The notes under the pieces were generated by a model. It was not told the origin of the DNA and searched no databases. It worked only from the letters and a program-made list of their open reading frames with translations. From NCBI GenBank assembly GCA_020636375.1, contig JACJXZ010000024.1, forward strand, positions 1 through 64,000: a DNA stretch of 64,000 nt. Direction: 5' to 3'. Position numbers and translations under genes: made by a program. The stretch is from Lewinellaceae bacterium. GTDB taxonomy: Bacteria; Bacteroidota; Bacteroidia; Chitinophagales; Saprospiraceae. Below, one piece after another: positions 18,601 to 27,200 of the stretch (position 1 is its first letter; each line of letters starts with the position of its first letter).

Positions 18601-19144
18601 CCTGGTCGCCGGCGCAGGCGTCGATGATGGACGGGGCCACCATGATCGTTGGCGGCAGGCAGAAGGTGCCGGAGTAGCCCGGCGAGGGGTTGCTGGTACC
18701 CGGCCCGCCGGGGCAGCCGTTGTTTTCCATGCCTCCGCCGTTCCAGCCGCCGGGAAAACCCTGGACCACCACGGTCACATTGAACAGTTGGGTCGGCTCG
18801 AAGCTCTGGACGAAGAAGGGCCCGGCACCGGGCGTGCCCCAGGTGACGGTATTGCCCGCAACCATAGCGTTGAAGGTCGTGCCGTTCTGGCTGGTCAGGC
18901 TTGCCGGCGATACGTTGAGGATGGGGGAGCCTGTGCCGAAATAAAATCCCTGGGTGCCGCCCAGGATGCCCCCGGGATAGTTGGCGCCGGCAATATGTAT
19001 CGTCATGTTGATGGTAAAGGTGCCGTCGTTGTTGTCGATCAGGCTGTTGATCACATAACCGGATCCGTCGCAGGCCAGGCTGGCCGCAGGGAAGGCCAGG
19101 ATGCTTAGAAAGAGGATGAAAAGCTTATTGTAGAGTTTTCCCAT
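12617..19144 (-). CDS. Giant repeat adhesin with SprB repeats and T9SS type B (CHU_C) tail
   Basis: This 2175-residue surface protein starts with a signal peptide (residues 1-24, ending SLAC). A unique N-terminal domain runs to about 165. Seven Ig/PKD-like repeats of about 70 residues follow (each with GDQ.IC.GES.TL and SN.CG motifs). Twenty-three tandem 51-residue repeats come next (consensus LEAC.GTT..YNGT.L.PG..QSFT.TAANGCDSVVNV.V.ELP, residues about 675-1845). Two SprB-type repeats (APYTFIWSDG and a diverged one) lead to a gliding-motility-associated C-terminal domain starting NVYIPNVFSPNEDGSNDKF. That tail is the type B signal of the T9SS. A role in adhesion, gliding or biofilm is inferred. 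Paired cysteines in each 51-mer (EAC...GCDS) could form disulfides. The start lies 7 bp after the stop of the FG-GAP gene, so the two are one operon. Confidence 0.9.
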   Translation of the reverse strand: MGKLYNKLFILFLSILAFPAASLACDGSGYVINSLIDNNDGTFTINMTIHIAGANYPGGILGGTQGFYFGTGSPILNVSPASLTSQNGTTFNAMVAGNTVTWGTPGAGPFFVQSFEPTQLFNVTVVVQGFPGGWNGGGMENNGCPGGPGTSNPSPGYSGTFCLPPTIMVAPSIIDACAGDQVTLTAINSPGTNVNWSNGMSGPSITFTVNNSTVVTGTASSSCGSASESVTINVTPQPAISPIPNFDICEGDLINISALAQNADFIEWSTGNVGNNIVYQPLFSETVTVTASNVCSSVSTSFNINVTPLPLLFVIQGDQTICEGQIATLEVLYENATSFNWDPGPPNLSTIQVSPTQTQIYTATASNQCATLEETIIVDVASLPSIDIIQGDQSICIGESVTMEVFTIDATSTSWSIGGTGSTRSFTPTETQTVTVTATNNCGSVQEEILVEVSAGPALEVIDGGQEICPGESVTLTVSPEAADNILWSNGSTDTTITVSPGQTEIYTLSLTNICGTTDTAFEVSVLENPAIEVLQGDQDICIGDSATLEVDASLATSLAWSTGSADTTAITVMPGQTETYGLTASNRCGQTDTSFTVNVLLYPTVDIVDGDQTICQGESAAISVEAANEDVLSWDTGATDSLITVNPGQTQTYTATVSNFCGEDSEQITVTVNPVYDTNLELEACSGTTTTYNGTELDPGESQAFTLATADGCDSVVNVTVIELPVFESNLQLEACTGTSVTYENTVLNPGDSQSFTLAAQNGCDSVVNVNVMELLPVEEDLELEACPNTTVTYEGTTLAPGDSQDFLFTAQNGCDSTVHVSVIELPFFESDLALEACTGTTVEYEGTALDPGDAQSFTLTAANGCDSVVNVSVLELTIFELDLQLEACTGSTATFDGTELQPGASQSFTYTAANGCDSTINVNVLELPVFESDLQLQACSGTTVDYNGTTLDAGQAQSFTLTAANGCDSVVNVNVLELAVFESDLQLAACPGTSVTYNGTDLLAGTGQNFTLTAANGCDSVVNVEVMALPVFESDLQLSACPGASVTYNGESLDAGESRSFTLTAINGCDSVVNVEVAILPTFEADVALEACAGSTATFDGTELQPGASRTFTYTAVNGCDSIINVSVIELPVYDQALQLEACTGTTAAYNGMDLPPGFSDAFTFATQDGCDSVVNVTVLELQAFEADVQLEACTGTTTMFDGTVLDPGASERFVYTAANGCDSAINVTVLELPVFESDLELQACTGTTAEYNGATLDPGEARSFTLTAVNGCDSVVNVSVLELAVFESDLQLEACPGTFVSYNGAELPAGSTEVFTLTAMNGCDSVVNVEVMELPVFESSLELEACPNTTVTYDGESLDAGESRAFTLTAVNGCDSVVNVTVTVLPTFEDDVALEACTGSTAIFDDTPLQPGESRSFTYTAANGCDSTINVMVMELPVYEQDLQLQACTGNTVFYNGMNLPPGFEDTFVYATQDGCDSTVNVFVEEVDILEESLEFFTCPETTVTYEGTALAPGDVQDFQFTSQNGCDSIVTVSVLALPTFETELRLEACTGTSVTYNGTVLNPGDSQPFTFIADNGCDSTVFVSVAELQVFESGLELQACPGEQVTYNGTMLPAGASQDFVLSAQNGCDSTVHVEVLELPTYEQNLPLQACLGTTITYNGTVLAPGDNQSFLLASQFGCDSVVNVSVEGVEVFETSLDLQACSGSTADYNGTSLQAGEVQDFTFTSQIGCDSIVTVSVIELPVYEQELQLQTCEGTTTTYDGTTLAPGDQQDFLFTTAAGCDSLIHVTVMGVDNILTDESRTICSGDSSLIFGAYESQPGPYSAMFTAANGCDSTHTVFLSTTPLPQPVAEVQASCPDKDNGTIDIQVSGGMAPYTFIWSDGAIAGEREELAPGAYTVTATDARGCRQALPVTVPERSLEVEIQAKDISCFGEDDGLISLQGNGTGLTYQLNDGPLMSSGFFTALRPGRYVARAEDSFGCRYELGALVIEEPEELQVRLPKDTTIRVGYSIRIQAQASRTSGLAYSWNPSDDLDCADCDAPVASPPFTVRYEVTVRDSSGCVAEDDIFIFVDRRRNVYIPNVFSPNEDGSNDKFLIFGDETVVNIRSLKIFNRWGESVYEGGGFPPNNPAFGWDGVFRGQVMNSAVFAYVAEVEFSDGAVELFYGDVLLMR
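13610..17120 (-). repeat. Tandem array of 23 x 153-bp coding repeats
   Basis: The array encodes the 51-residue repeats of the adhesin. Higher-order similarity is visible: units ending VVNVEVAILP/VVNVTVTVLP are each followed by TFEADVALEAC- or TFEDDVALEAC-type units with TFDGTELQPG or IFDDTPLQPG, and then by VYDQALQ/VYEQDLQ units. This suggests that blocks of several units were duplicated together. On the plus strand the array leaves a long spurious open frame. Confidence 0.9.
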
Positions 19145-19151
19145 CAGGACA

Positions 19152-21308
19152 TTATTTAGTGATGATCAATTTTCCGCTGCCTGTCAGCCTGGCGGAGTGG
19201 ATGCTATAGTAGTAAATGCCTGTTCTCAGGCTTTGTAAGTCTAACCGGTGTGGCGAGCCGCCCGGCGGTATCACTTCGCGGCGGATCAACCTGCCCATAG
19301 CGTCGAAGAGCGACAGGGATGCCGGGCCGGAAAGGCCAGGGGTTTCAACCCAGGCTTCTGTACGGGCAGGGTTGGGAAAAACCTTTGCCCGGATTTGCCC
19401 GCCGGCCGGCGCCGCCGTTGTGGTTAGCGGGCTGGCTTCAAAAATCTCGATGCCTCCCCGCGTATTGCCGATGATCAGTTCCGGTTCTCCGTCGGCATTG
19501 AGGTCGTGAAGCGTGAGCGTTGCTCCTTCGCCAACGTCGATGCCGGGCAAGGGTGCCAGCAATTCAAATTCTTCGTCAAGCCGGCCCCGATAGAGGCTAA
19601 CCCTTCCGTTTTGCTGGCCGTAATATACGAGAAAACTGCCGTTTTCCTGTTTTGCGAAAAAGGGGCTGCATTCCTGGAAGTACCCTTCCTGCAGTATGCC
19701 GCCCAGCGTATCCTCCCGCAGCGCAAACTGGGGCGCTGCGGGCGTCCCGGTATTTTCGATCCAGGCCATGGTTCCGTCGCGGGCGCCGCACAGCAGGTCC
19801 AGCGTACCGTTGTCATCGGCGTCGATCAGCTGCGGGCGGGCGTAACCGTAGAGCCGGACGTCTGCCAGCGGGTCGGGGGCCATCGGAAAATACTGGAAAA
19901 GAGCGCTCTGGCTGTTGGTAAATGCCCGCAGGCTGCCATCTTCCAGGCCGAGGACCAGCTCCGGGATGCCGTCGCCGGTCAGGTCGCCGACGACAGGATG
20001 GATGCCCTTGAGGTTGTGGATGCTCAGCATCCCGAAGTCTTCATTCTCCAGGGTGAAAGTGGGTTCGCCGGCAGTGCCGGTATTGAGATATAAAGCGATG
20101 CGGGAAGTATAGCCGTAGATGGGGTGGGCTGCATTATAGGCGATGAGCAGGTCGGGCAGGCCGTCTTCGTCGACGTCGTAGGCGGCAGGGCTGGAGCGGA
20201 AGCCGTGGTCGGCCATTTCTCCGATCATGAACTGTTCGGAGCGGAGGTTCCAGCTGCCGTCCCCGGCGTCTTTGCGGAAGTGGTAAACGTTGGCCCCATC
20301 GGGGCTGAACCCCACCCCGTTGATGCGGTTGGTGGCTGCGATGAGGTCGGTGCCGCCGTTTCCTTCGAGGTCGAGCAAATAAGGCGCCGGGAACTCCAGC
20401 AGCGCCTGCCCGCCGTTGAGCCAGTCGGTGGAGGAACTGCTCAGTTCCGCCTCCTGGGCGTTGCCACCATTGGTTAAAAACTGGATGTGAAAATCGTAGA
20501 GGCCGCTGAAGAGCAGGTCCTGGTCTCCGTCGCCATCGTCGTCGAGCAGGAGCATGGCCGAGCCGGCGCAACCGGAAAGGCCAGGCGAACGGCCGGGTTC
20601 GCAGGCGTATAAATCAAAGGCGCCTTCCAGCGTATAGGCCGCCAGGCCCCAGCAGTCGTCGCGCAGTTCAAACGCGAGGCTGTTGCAACCGCCTGCCTGC
20701 AGGGAAATGTTTTCGTAGTAATGGATATGAGTCCCCCCTCGCGGGATGTACAGCAGGTCGGGCAGCCCGTCTCCGTTGATATCCGAGAAGGCCGGCAGGT
20801 CGAAAGCGTGGATGCGGACGAGCGTGTCGTCCGGGCTGTTGAACAGCTGCAGGCGCTGCGCCTGAAAAGACAGGCTGCCGTCGGCCGTCGGCTGGCGCAG
20901 GTAGGCTTTTACGGCCACGTCGGCAGCGCTGCCCAGCGCCTCGGTGGTCAGCAGGTCGGCCCGGCCGTCGCAGTTGATGTCCAGCACTTTGGCCATCTGG
21001 CTGAGGGGAGGGAGGGCGGCTTCGTAAGCAGGGGCATAGTCATACTGAATACCTTGCGGAGTGGCGCGGGCGATGAAGGTCAGGGCCCTGGCGCCTACGC
21101 GGTCAAAGACGAGCAGGTCGGCCTGGCCGTCGCTGTTGAGGTGCATTGCTGCAAACTGAGGCGCTTCCAGCCCGCCGGCGAGGGCGTAGGGCAGTTCCCG
21201 CCCCTGCCGGTAAAAGGGGATGCCTTCGGCCGCCTGGTACGAGGGGGGCTGAGCGCAAAGTATAGAGGTGCCTGCCAGGAGTAGAAGCAGCAAGGCTATT
21301 ATTCGCAT
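19152..21308 (-). CDS. FG-GAP/VCBS repeat protein with T9SS type A tail
   Basis: The 718-residue product has a signal peptide (MRIIALLLLLLAGTSILCAQ) and multiple FG-GAP/VCBS beta-propeller repeats with the calcium-binding-like pattern D.N.DG..DLL, for example DINCDGRADLL, DINGDGLPDLL, DDDGDGDQDLL, DVDEDGLPDLL and DADDNGTLDLL. Residues from about 640 (VFPNPARTEAWVE) to the terminal SGKLIITK are a type A sorting domain. Integrin-like propellers of this kind bind ligands or calcium at the surface; the partner is unknown. It is the promoter-proximal gene of a two-gene operon with the giant adhesin (7-bp gap), suggesting the two proteins act together at the cell surface. Confidence 0.9.
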   Translation of the reverse strand: MRIIALLLLLLAGTSILCAQPPSYQAAEGIPFYRQGRELPYALAGGLEAPQFAAMHLNSDGQADLLVFDRVGARALTFIARATPQGIQYDYAPAYEAALPPLSQMAKVLDINCDGRADLLTTEALGSAADVAVKAYLRQPTADGSLSFQAQRLQLFNSPDDTLVRIHAFDLPAFSDINGDGLPDLLYIPRGGTHIHYYENISLQAGGCNSLAFELRDDCWGLAAYTLEGAFDLYACEPGRSPGLSGCAGSAMLLLDDDGDGDQDLLFSGLYDFHIQFLTNGGNAQEAELSSSSTDWLNGGQALLEFPAPYLLDLEGNGGTDLIAATNRINGVGFSPDGANVYHFRKDAGDGSWNLRSEQFMIGEMADHGFRSSPAAYDVDEDGLPDLLIAYNAAHPIYGYTSRIALYLNTGTAGEPTFTLENEDFGMLSIHNLKGIHPVVGDLTGDGIPELVLGLEDGSLRAFTNSQSALFQYFPMAPDPLADVRLYGYARPQLIDADDNGTLDLLCGARDGTMAWIENTGTPAAPQFALREDTLGGILQEGYFQECSPFFAKQENGSFLVYYGQQNGRVSLYRGRLDEEFELLAPLPGIDVGEGATLTLHDLNADGEPELIIGNTRGGIEIFEASPLTTTAAPAGGQIRAKVFPNPARTEAWVETPGLSGPASLSLFDAMGRLIRREVIPPGGSPHRLDLQSLRTGIYYYSIHSARLTGSGKLIITK

Positions 21309-21497
21309 CGGGCTTTATTTTTTTTGTCTGGTTAGGGCCTGGAAATTTTTTTTGCTCTCTAAAATAGAAAATGAAGCTGGCAGGCGGAAATGATTCCGGA
21401 TAAACTTTGGTAAATAGCAGGCTGAACGGGAAAAAAAGGGAGGCGAAGCGGGTTTTTGGCCGAGAACCTTCCCCCTGCTTGTCTGTTTATATCCAGC

Positions 21498-24071
21498 ATG
21501 AAAAACATCCACCTCGCCAAACACTGGTTCGAACAACAAGGCTGGCAGCCCTTCCCCTTCCAGCTCGAAGCCTGGCGCTGCTACCTCGAAGGCTACAGCG
21601 GCCTGGTCAACGCCCCGACCGGCACGGGCAAGACGTATGCCCTGGCGATGGGGATACTGCTGGAAGGGAAAAGCCCCCTCCCAACCTCTCCCGGGGGGGG
21701 AGGAGATGTGCCTGGAGATGGCTGCCTGGGAACACCCTTTGACAGCCTTTCAGAAAAGCGTCCTGTTGCAGCCCCTGCTGAACCCGCTCCCTCTCCTTCG
21801 GAAGGGGTTGGTAGGGGGCCGGAGGCCGGGCCAGGGCTCCTCGCCATCTGGATCACCCCCATCCGCGCGCTGGCCAAAGAAATCCAAAGCTCCATCCAGC
21901 GCGCCGCCGACGACCTGGGCCTCGGCTGGCGGGTGGCCATCCGCACCGGCGACACTACATCCGGCGAACGGGCCCGGCAGAAGAAAAACCCGCCCCAGGT
22001 ACTCATCACCACCCCCGAAAGCCTGCACCTCCTGCTGGCCGCCAAAGGTTATCCCCGTTATTTTGAAAACCTCAGAGCCGTCGTGGCCGACGAGTGGCAC
22101 GAGCTGGTCGGGTCCAAGCGCGGCGTGCAGGTGGAACTGGCCCTTTCCCGCCTGAAGGGCATGCTGCCCGCCCTGAAGGTATGGGGCATCTCCGCCACCA
22201 TCGGCAATATGGACGAGGCCCTGGCGGTGCTGCTGGGCAATACCCTGGAAACCGGCAACTACAAAGTGGTGCGCGCCAATATCCCCAAACAGATCGAGAT
22301 CGAATCCATCCTGCCCGACGACATCGAGCGCTTCCCCTGGGCAGGCCACCTGGGCATCAAGCTGCTGGAAAAGGTGCTGCCCGTCCTGGAAAACAGCAAA
22401 AGCACGCTTATTTTTACAAATACCCGCGCCCAGTGCGAAATATGGTACCAGAAACTGCTGGAAGTGGCCCCGGAACTGGCCGGCGCCCTCGCCATGCACC
22501 ACGGTTCCATCGCCCGCGAGCTGCGCGACTGGGTGGAGGACGCCCTGCACCAGGGCATCCTCAAGGTCGTCGTCTGCACCTCCAGCCTCGACCTCGGCGT
22601 CGACTTCCGCCCGGTGGAGTCCATCATACAGATCGGCAGCCCCAAAGGCGTGGCCCGCTTCATGCAGCGGGCGGGCCGCAGCGGCCACCAGCCGGGCGCC
22701 CGGAGCAAAATCTATTTCGTGCCGGCCCACTCCCTGGAGCTGATCGAGGCGGCGGCCCTGCGGCGGGCCATCGACCAGGGAGAGCTGGAAAGCCGAATCC
22801 CCTACATCCGCTCCTTCGATGTGCTGCTGCAATATCTGGTGACCCTCGCCGTCTCCGGGGGCTTCCGCCCGGAGGAGATCTACGAAGAGGTGAAGGGTAC
22901 GTACGCCTTCCGCAGCATTACAGAGGACGAATGGGCCTGGTGCCTCGATTTCATCACCACCGGCGGCCAGTCGCTGGACGCCTATGATGAATACAAAAAG
23001 GTGGTCGTGGAGGATGGCCTGTACCAGGTCGTAAGCCGCCGCACCGCCATGCGCCACCGCCTGCAGATCGGCACCATCGCCGGCGATGCCAACCTGACGG
23101 TCAAGTACGTGAGCGGCAAGCGCATCGGCACCATCGAGGAGTGGTTCATCGCCCAGCTGCGCCCCGGCGACGTCTTCTGGTTTGCCGGCCGCAGCCTGGA
23201 GCTGGTGCGCATCAAGGATATGATGGTGCAGGTGAAGCGCAGCCAGAAGAAAACCGGCAAGATTCCCAGCTGGCAGGGCGGCAGGATGCCCCTTTCTTCC
23301 CAGCTGTCCTCCTCCCTGCGCTTCAAAATGGCGCAGCTAAGCCGCCGCGACTTCACCGATTTGGAGTTACAAAAACTGGAACCCCTCGTCGAACTGCAGG
23401 CCCGCCGCTCCCACGTGCCCAACGAAGAGGAATTCCTCATCGAATACTTTCAAAGCCGGGAGGGCTATCATTTGTTGTTTTATCCCTACGAAGGCCGCTT
23501 CGTGCACGAAGGCATGGGTGCCCTCTTCGCCTACCGCATTTCCCGCCTGCAGCCGATCAGCTTCTCCATCGCCATGAACGACTATGGCTTTGAGCTGCTC
23601 TCCGACTCCGAAATACCCATCGAAGAAGCGCTCCGCCAGGGGCTTTTCGCCACCGAAGGCCTGAGCAAAGACATTCCCGCCAGCATCAACGCCGCCGAGA
23701 TGGCCCGCCGCCGCTTCCGGGACATTGCCGGCATCAGCGGCCTGGTCTTCAAAGGATACCCCGGCAAGCACAAGAAGGACCGCCACCTGCAGTCCTCCTC
23801 CCAGCTCTTCTTCGAGGTGTTCAGCGACTACGAGCCCAACAACCTGCTCCTCCTCCAGGCCTACGACGAGGTGCGGAGCTTCCAGCTCGAAGAGGCGCGC
23901 CTGCGGGCGGCCCTGCGGCGCATCCAGGGGCAGCGCACGGTGCTGAGCCGCCCGGAACGGGCAACGCCTTTTTCATTTCCGATTATGGTGGACCGCCTTC
24001 GCGAGAGATTAAGCTCCGAGAAACTGGAGGACCGGATTCGGAAGATGAAGTTGCAGTTGATAAGGGATTGA
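21498..24071 (+). CDS. Ligase-associated DEXH-box DNA helicase (Lhr-like)
   Basis: The product is an 857-residue superfamily 2 helicase. It has a Walker A motif APTGTGKT (39-46), motif Ia TPIRALAKE (about 120-128), a DEWH box in VVADEWHEL, motif III SATIGN, and a helicase C-terminal half with QRAGRSGH (motif VI). The family works in DNA damage response, usually with an ATP-dependent DNA ligase, an exonuclease and a phosphoesterase; none of these is adjacent here. The ATG at 21498 (MKNIHLAKHW) matches the family start; the longer frame from 21456 is less likely. Residues about 58-113, rich in Pro/Gly/Ser, sit between Walker A and motif Ia where homologues are short, and derive from an inserted inverted repeat (separate entry). 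All motifs remain intact and in frame, so the enzyme may still function. Confidence 0.9.
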   Translation: MKNIHLAKHWFEQQGWQPFPFQLEAWRCYLEGYSGLVNAPTGTGKTYALAMGILLEGKSPLPTSPGGGGDVPGDGCLGTPFDSLSEKRPVAAPAEPAPSPSEGVGRGPEAGPGLLAIWITPIRALAKEIQSSIQRAADDLGLGWRVAIRTGDTTSGERARQKKNPPQVLITTPESLHLLLAAKGYPRYFENLRAVVADEWHELVGSKRGVQVELALSRLKGMLPALKVWGISATIGNMDEALAVLLGNTLETGNYKVVRANIPKQIEIESILPDDIERFPWAGHLGIKLLEKVLPVLENSKSTLIFTNTRAQCEIWYQKLLEVAPELAGALAMHHGSIARELRDWVEDALHQGILKVVVCTSSLDLGVDFRPVESIIQIGSPKGVARFMQRAGRSGHQPGARSKIYFVPAHSLELIEAAALRRAIDQGELESRIPYIRSFDVLLQYLVTLAVSGGFRPEEIYEEVKGTYAFRSITEDEWAWCLDFITTGGQSLDAYDEYKKVVVEDGLYQVVSRRTAMRHRLQIGTIAGDANLTVKYVSGKRIGTIEEWFIAQLRPGDVFWFAGRSLELVRIKDMMVQVKRSQKKTGKIPSWQGGRMPLSSQLSSSLRFKMAQLSRRDFTDLELQKLEPLVELQARRSHVPNEEEFLIEYFQSREGYHLLFYPYEGRFVHEGMGALFAYRISRLQPISFSIAMNDYGFELLSDSEIPIEEALRQGLFATEGLSKDIPASINAAEMARRRFRDIAGISGLVFKGYPGKHKKDRHLQSSSQLFFEVFSDYEPNNLLLLQAYDEVRSFQLEEARLRAALRRIQGQRTVLSRPERATPFSFPIMVDRLRERLSSEKLEDRIRKMKLQLIRD
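21669..21836. mobile_element. Inverted-repeat insertion inside the helicase coding sequence
   Basis: GCCCCCTCCCAACCTCTCCC near the left edge is matched by the complement of GGAAGGGGTTGGTAGGGGGC at the right edge. The roughly 165-bp segment adds about 56 codons without breaking the frame. Similar 'CCCTCTCCTTCGGAAGG' strings are common dispersed repeats. No clear target duplication was found. Confidence 0.6.
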
Positions 24072-24231
24072 GTGAGTTGAAAGGAAGCACGATGGCCATT
24101 GCATCCATTCCATCGTTTTTCATTTCGATATAAATCAGGCATTTTCGGCCGGGTGGTAAATAGTTACAAAACACCTATATTTACTCCTTTACTCGTGTCG
24201 CTACATCTTGTTCGCGCTCAAACCCAAGCTT

Positions 24232-27200
24232 ATGCTTCAACGCCACGCTCTGAAAATCAACCTTTTACTTTTGGCCGTTCTCAGCCTGTGCGAACTCTCC
24301 GCCCAAAATTTCGGCCCACCCGAATACCTCAGCCTGCGCCAGGGCAGCCCTTCCGCCACTACCTTCACCGATGTGGATAGAGATGGCGACCTCGACATCA
24401 TCTGCGCCTCCTACCGGGATGTTCCGAACTTGTTGTGGATAGAGTCCGTCAGTGGCGGGTTCAGATACCACACCATTGAGGTTGTCTCCTCGTATGCCAC
24501 CGTTGTCTTCGAGGATGTGGACGAGGACGGGGACGATGATATTGCCCTCAGCCTTATCGATGTAGGGGGAGTGGCTGTAGACAGCCTCTTCTGGTATGAA
24601 AACCAAGACGGGCGGTTCAGTGGGCGCCAGATACTGCTGGACGATGTGGAAAGCCCCTACGGCTTTTGCTTTACCGACCTCGACGGCGATGGTAACCGCG
24701 ACCTGTTGCTCGCCAACTACGATGGAGGTACTTTGGGCTGGAGGGAACGAATCGACGGTACACTGGACTTCGGCAGCCTGAACCTGATCGCTGATCAACT
24801 GGACCGGCCGAGTGGCGCTTTTGCATTTGACCCCAATGGAGATGGTGTTCCGGACCCCGTCGTGTACTACGACAGAAACTACCGGTGGTTCCCTAACCAG
24901 GGACAGGGTAGTGGCTTTGGGGAGGAACGGCAGCTTGCTTTCGCTTCAGGTTCGAAGAACATCCGGAGTTTCGATTTCGACCTCGATGGCGACGAAGATT
25001 ACTGCGCTACCTCCATTGGCGCCAACGGCTCCTTAGAAAAGGTTTATCTATATACCAATAATGATAATGGAGAAACAATCACCCGCGCCACTGTTGCTGG
25101 CCTCTTAGGGGCTGCTGGCCTGGCAGCCGTCGATATGGATCAAGATGGCTATCCGGACATTGTCGCCAGCTCCGGGTCTAATGGCAATACCTACTGGTAC
25201 CGCAATGAGGAGGGCAGTGGGGATTTTTCGGCTGGCGTCCTGCTGGATGCCCATACCACCAGTAGTCTGGCGGTGAGCACCACCGATTTCGACGGCGACG
25301 GCCTGCCCGACCTGCTGACTTCCGGGAGCGAGGGCGCCCGCCTGTTGCTCAACGAAGGAAACGCCCAGTTCGCCAGCCGGCAGCTCACGGCAAGGGCCAC
25401 GGCGATCAAAGCTATGGAACTCGGCGACCTGAACGGCGACCAGCGCCCAGACCTGATGGTGGTGAGCAACAGCGCCCCGGAGGTCAACTGGTTCTTTCAT
25501 TCGGGGGAGGCGCGCCCTTTCCTGGAAATAAATGGGCTGAACGACTGGGCGCGCCCCACCGACGCCTTTCTTGCTGATATCGACCAGGATGGCGCCCTCG
25601 ACATTGTACTTGGCAGAGATGTGGCCATCACTCTTGGCGCCGTTTTCAATGAGGATGGCCTGGGTGGGTTTACTACTATAACGGAACTGTTCGCGGATGT
25701 GCAGGGGCCTCCCGCTATCGGCAAAGCAGACCTTAATGGGGACGGCTTCCCCGACGTATTGCACTACGAAACCTTTCAGAATAATACCGGCTGGTCCGAA
25801 AATAGGAATGGAGAAGATCTGTTCCAGGATGACCTGGCATTCTACTACGAACCCGGTGTAACGGCGCTAATGGGGGTTGACGTAGACCAGGATGGAGATG
25901 AAGACGCAGCCGTCACCTCCTCGGCAGGCCTCGACTGGGCGCCCAACCTGGACGGGCAGGGTACTTTTGATACAGACAACCCCATCCACATCGATAACCG
26001 CGCTCCCGGTACGGAATTCACGGCTGCACTCCTGAATGACGACACCCGCCCGGACCTGGTTGCCGCCTACAAAAGCCTCAACCAGGTGGTGGCCTATATC
26101 AACGGGCCGGACGAGGCTTTTTCACCGGTTGTACTTACCAACCAACTGGACAGGGCACAAAGCGTCGCCACCGCCGACGTGGATGGCGATGGCGACCAGG
26201 ACGTTCTTGCCGGCGGCTATTTGGAGATCGTCTGGTTTGAGAACCTGAACAGCACCGGCAGCTTTGGGCCGCCTCAACTGCTGGCCAACGATGTCGCCCG
26301 GGACATCTTCTGCCTCGATACCGGCGATATAGACGGTGACGGCCTGCCGGAGGTCTTCTTCGCCGGCCAGGAGGACGACAGGCTGGGATACCTCAACAAT
26401 ACCGGTGACGGATTCCGCCTGCGGGGCCGCTGCTTTTTTGATTTTAACGAAAACGGTACCCGCGATACCGATGAACCAGCGCTGCCCAATCAGCGCCTTC
26501 GGCTTCTCCCGTCCGGGAGCGTCACTTTTACGGATAATGATGGCTACTTCCAGTACGTCGTCGCGGAGGGAGGCTATCAGCTTACCTATCCTGACAATCC
26601 GGACTGGTTGCCTACCGGCCCTACCGTGTTTGACCTGGAGTTTCCTGATGGGCAGGGCGCCTTTGTGGAGATCGGCCTGGTGCCGAGCAGCGCCTTCGGC
26701 ATCATCACAACGAATATTCAAGCCGGATTCAGCCGCTGTTCCACCCCCTCTCCGCTATGGGTCAGCCTCAAAAACGAAGGCAGCTTTACCGGTAACGGTA
26801 TTGTCAGCCTGGTGCTGGACCCCCAGGTGGATTTTCTGAGTTCCAACCCTCAACCCGATAGCATAGTGGGCGGTGCTTATTACTGGACCCTTCCCGGCTT
26901 GCTTCCCGGGCAAAGCCGGCAGGTGGAAGTGGAGGTGCAAATACCTGATGAGCAGAGCACCGGCGACACCCTGCGCTACAGCACCCAGTCCTGGTTTAAT
27001 GTACCGGATGGGCCGGTTATTCCTGGTGAGCCCGGTGACGCTGCCATCATAGTGCGCTGTGCTTATGACCCCAACGACAAGCTGGTAGAACCCAACCGGG
27101 GCGGCCCTCGCTTCGAAATCCTGGAAGGTGAAGAACTGGATTATACCGTCCGCTTCCAAAACACGGGTAACGATACCGCCTTCCTGGTCCGCATTGAAGA

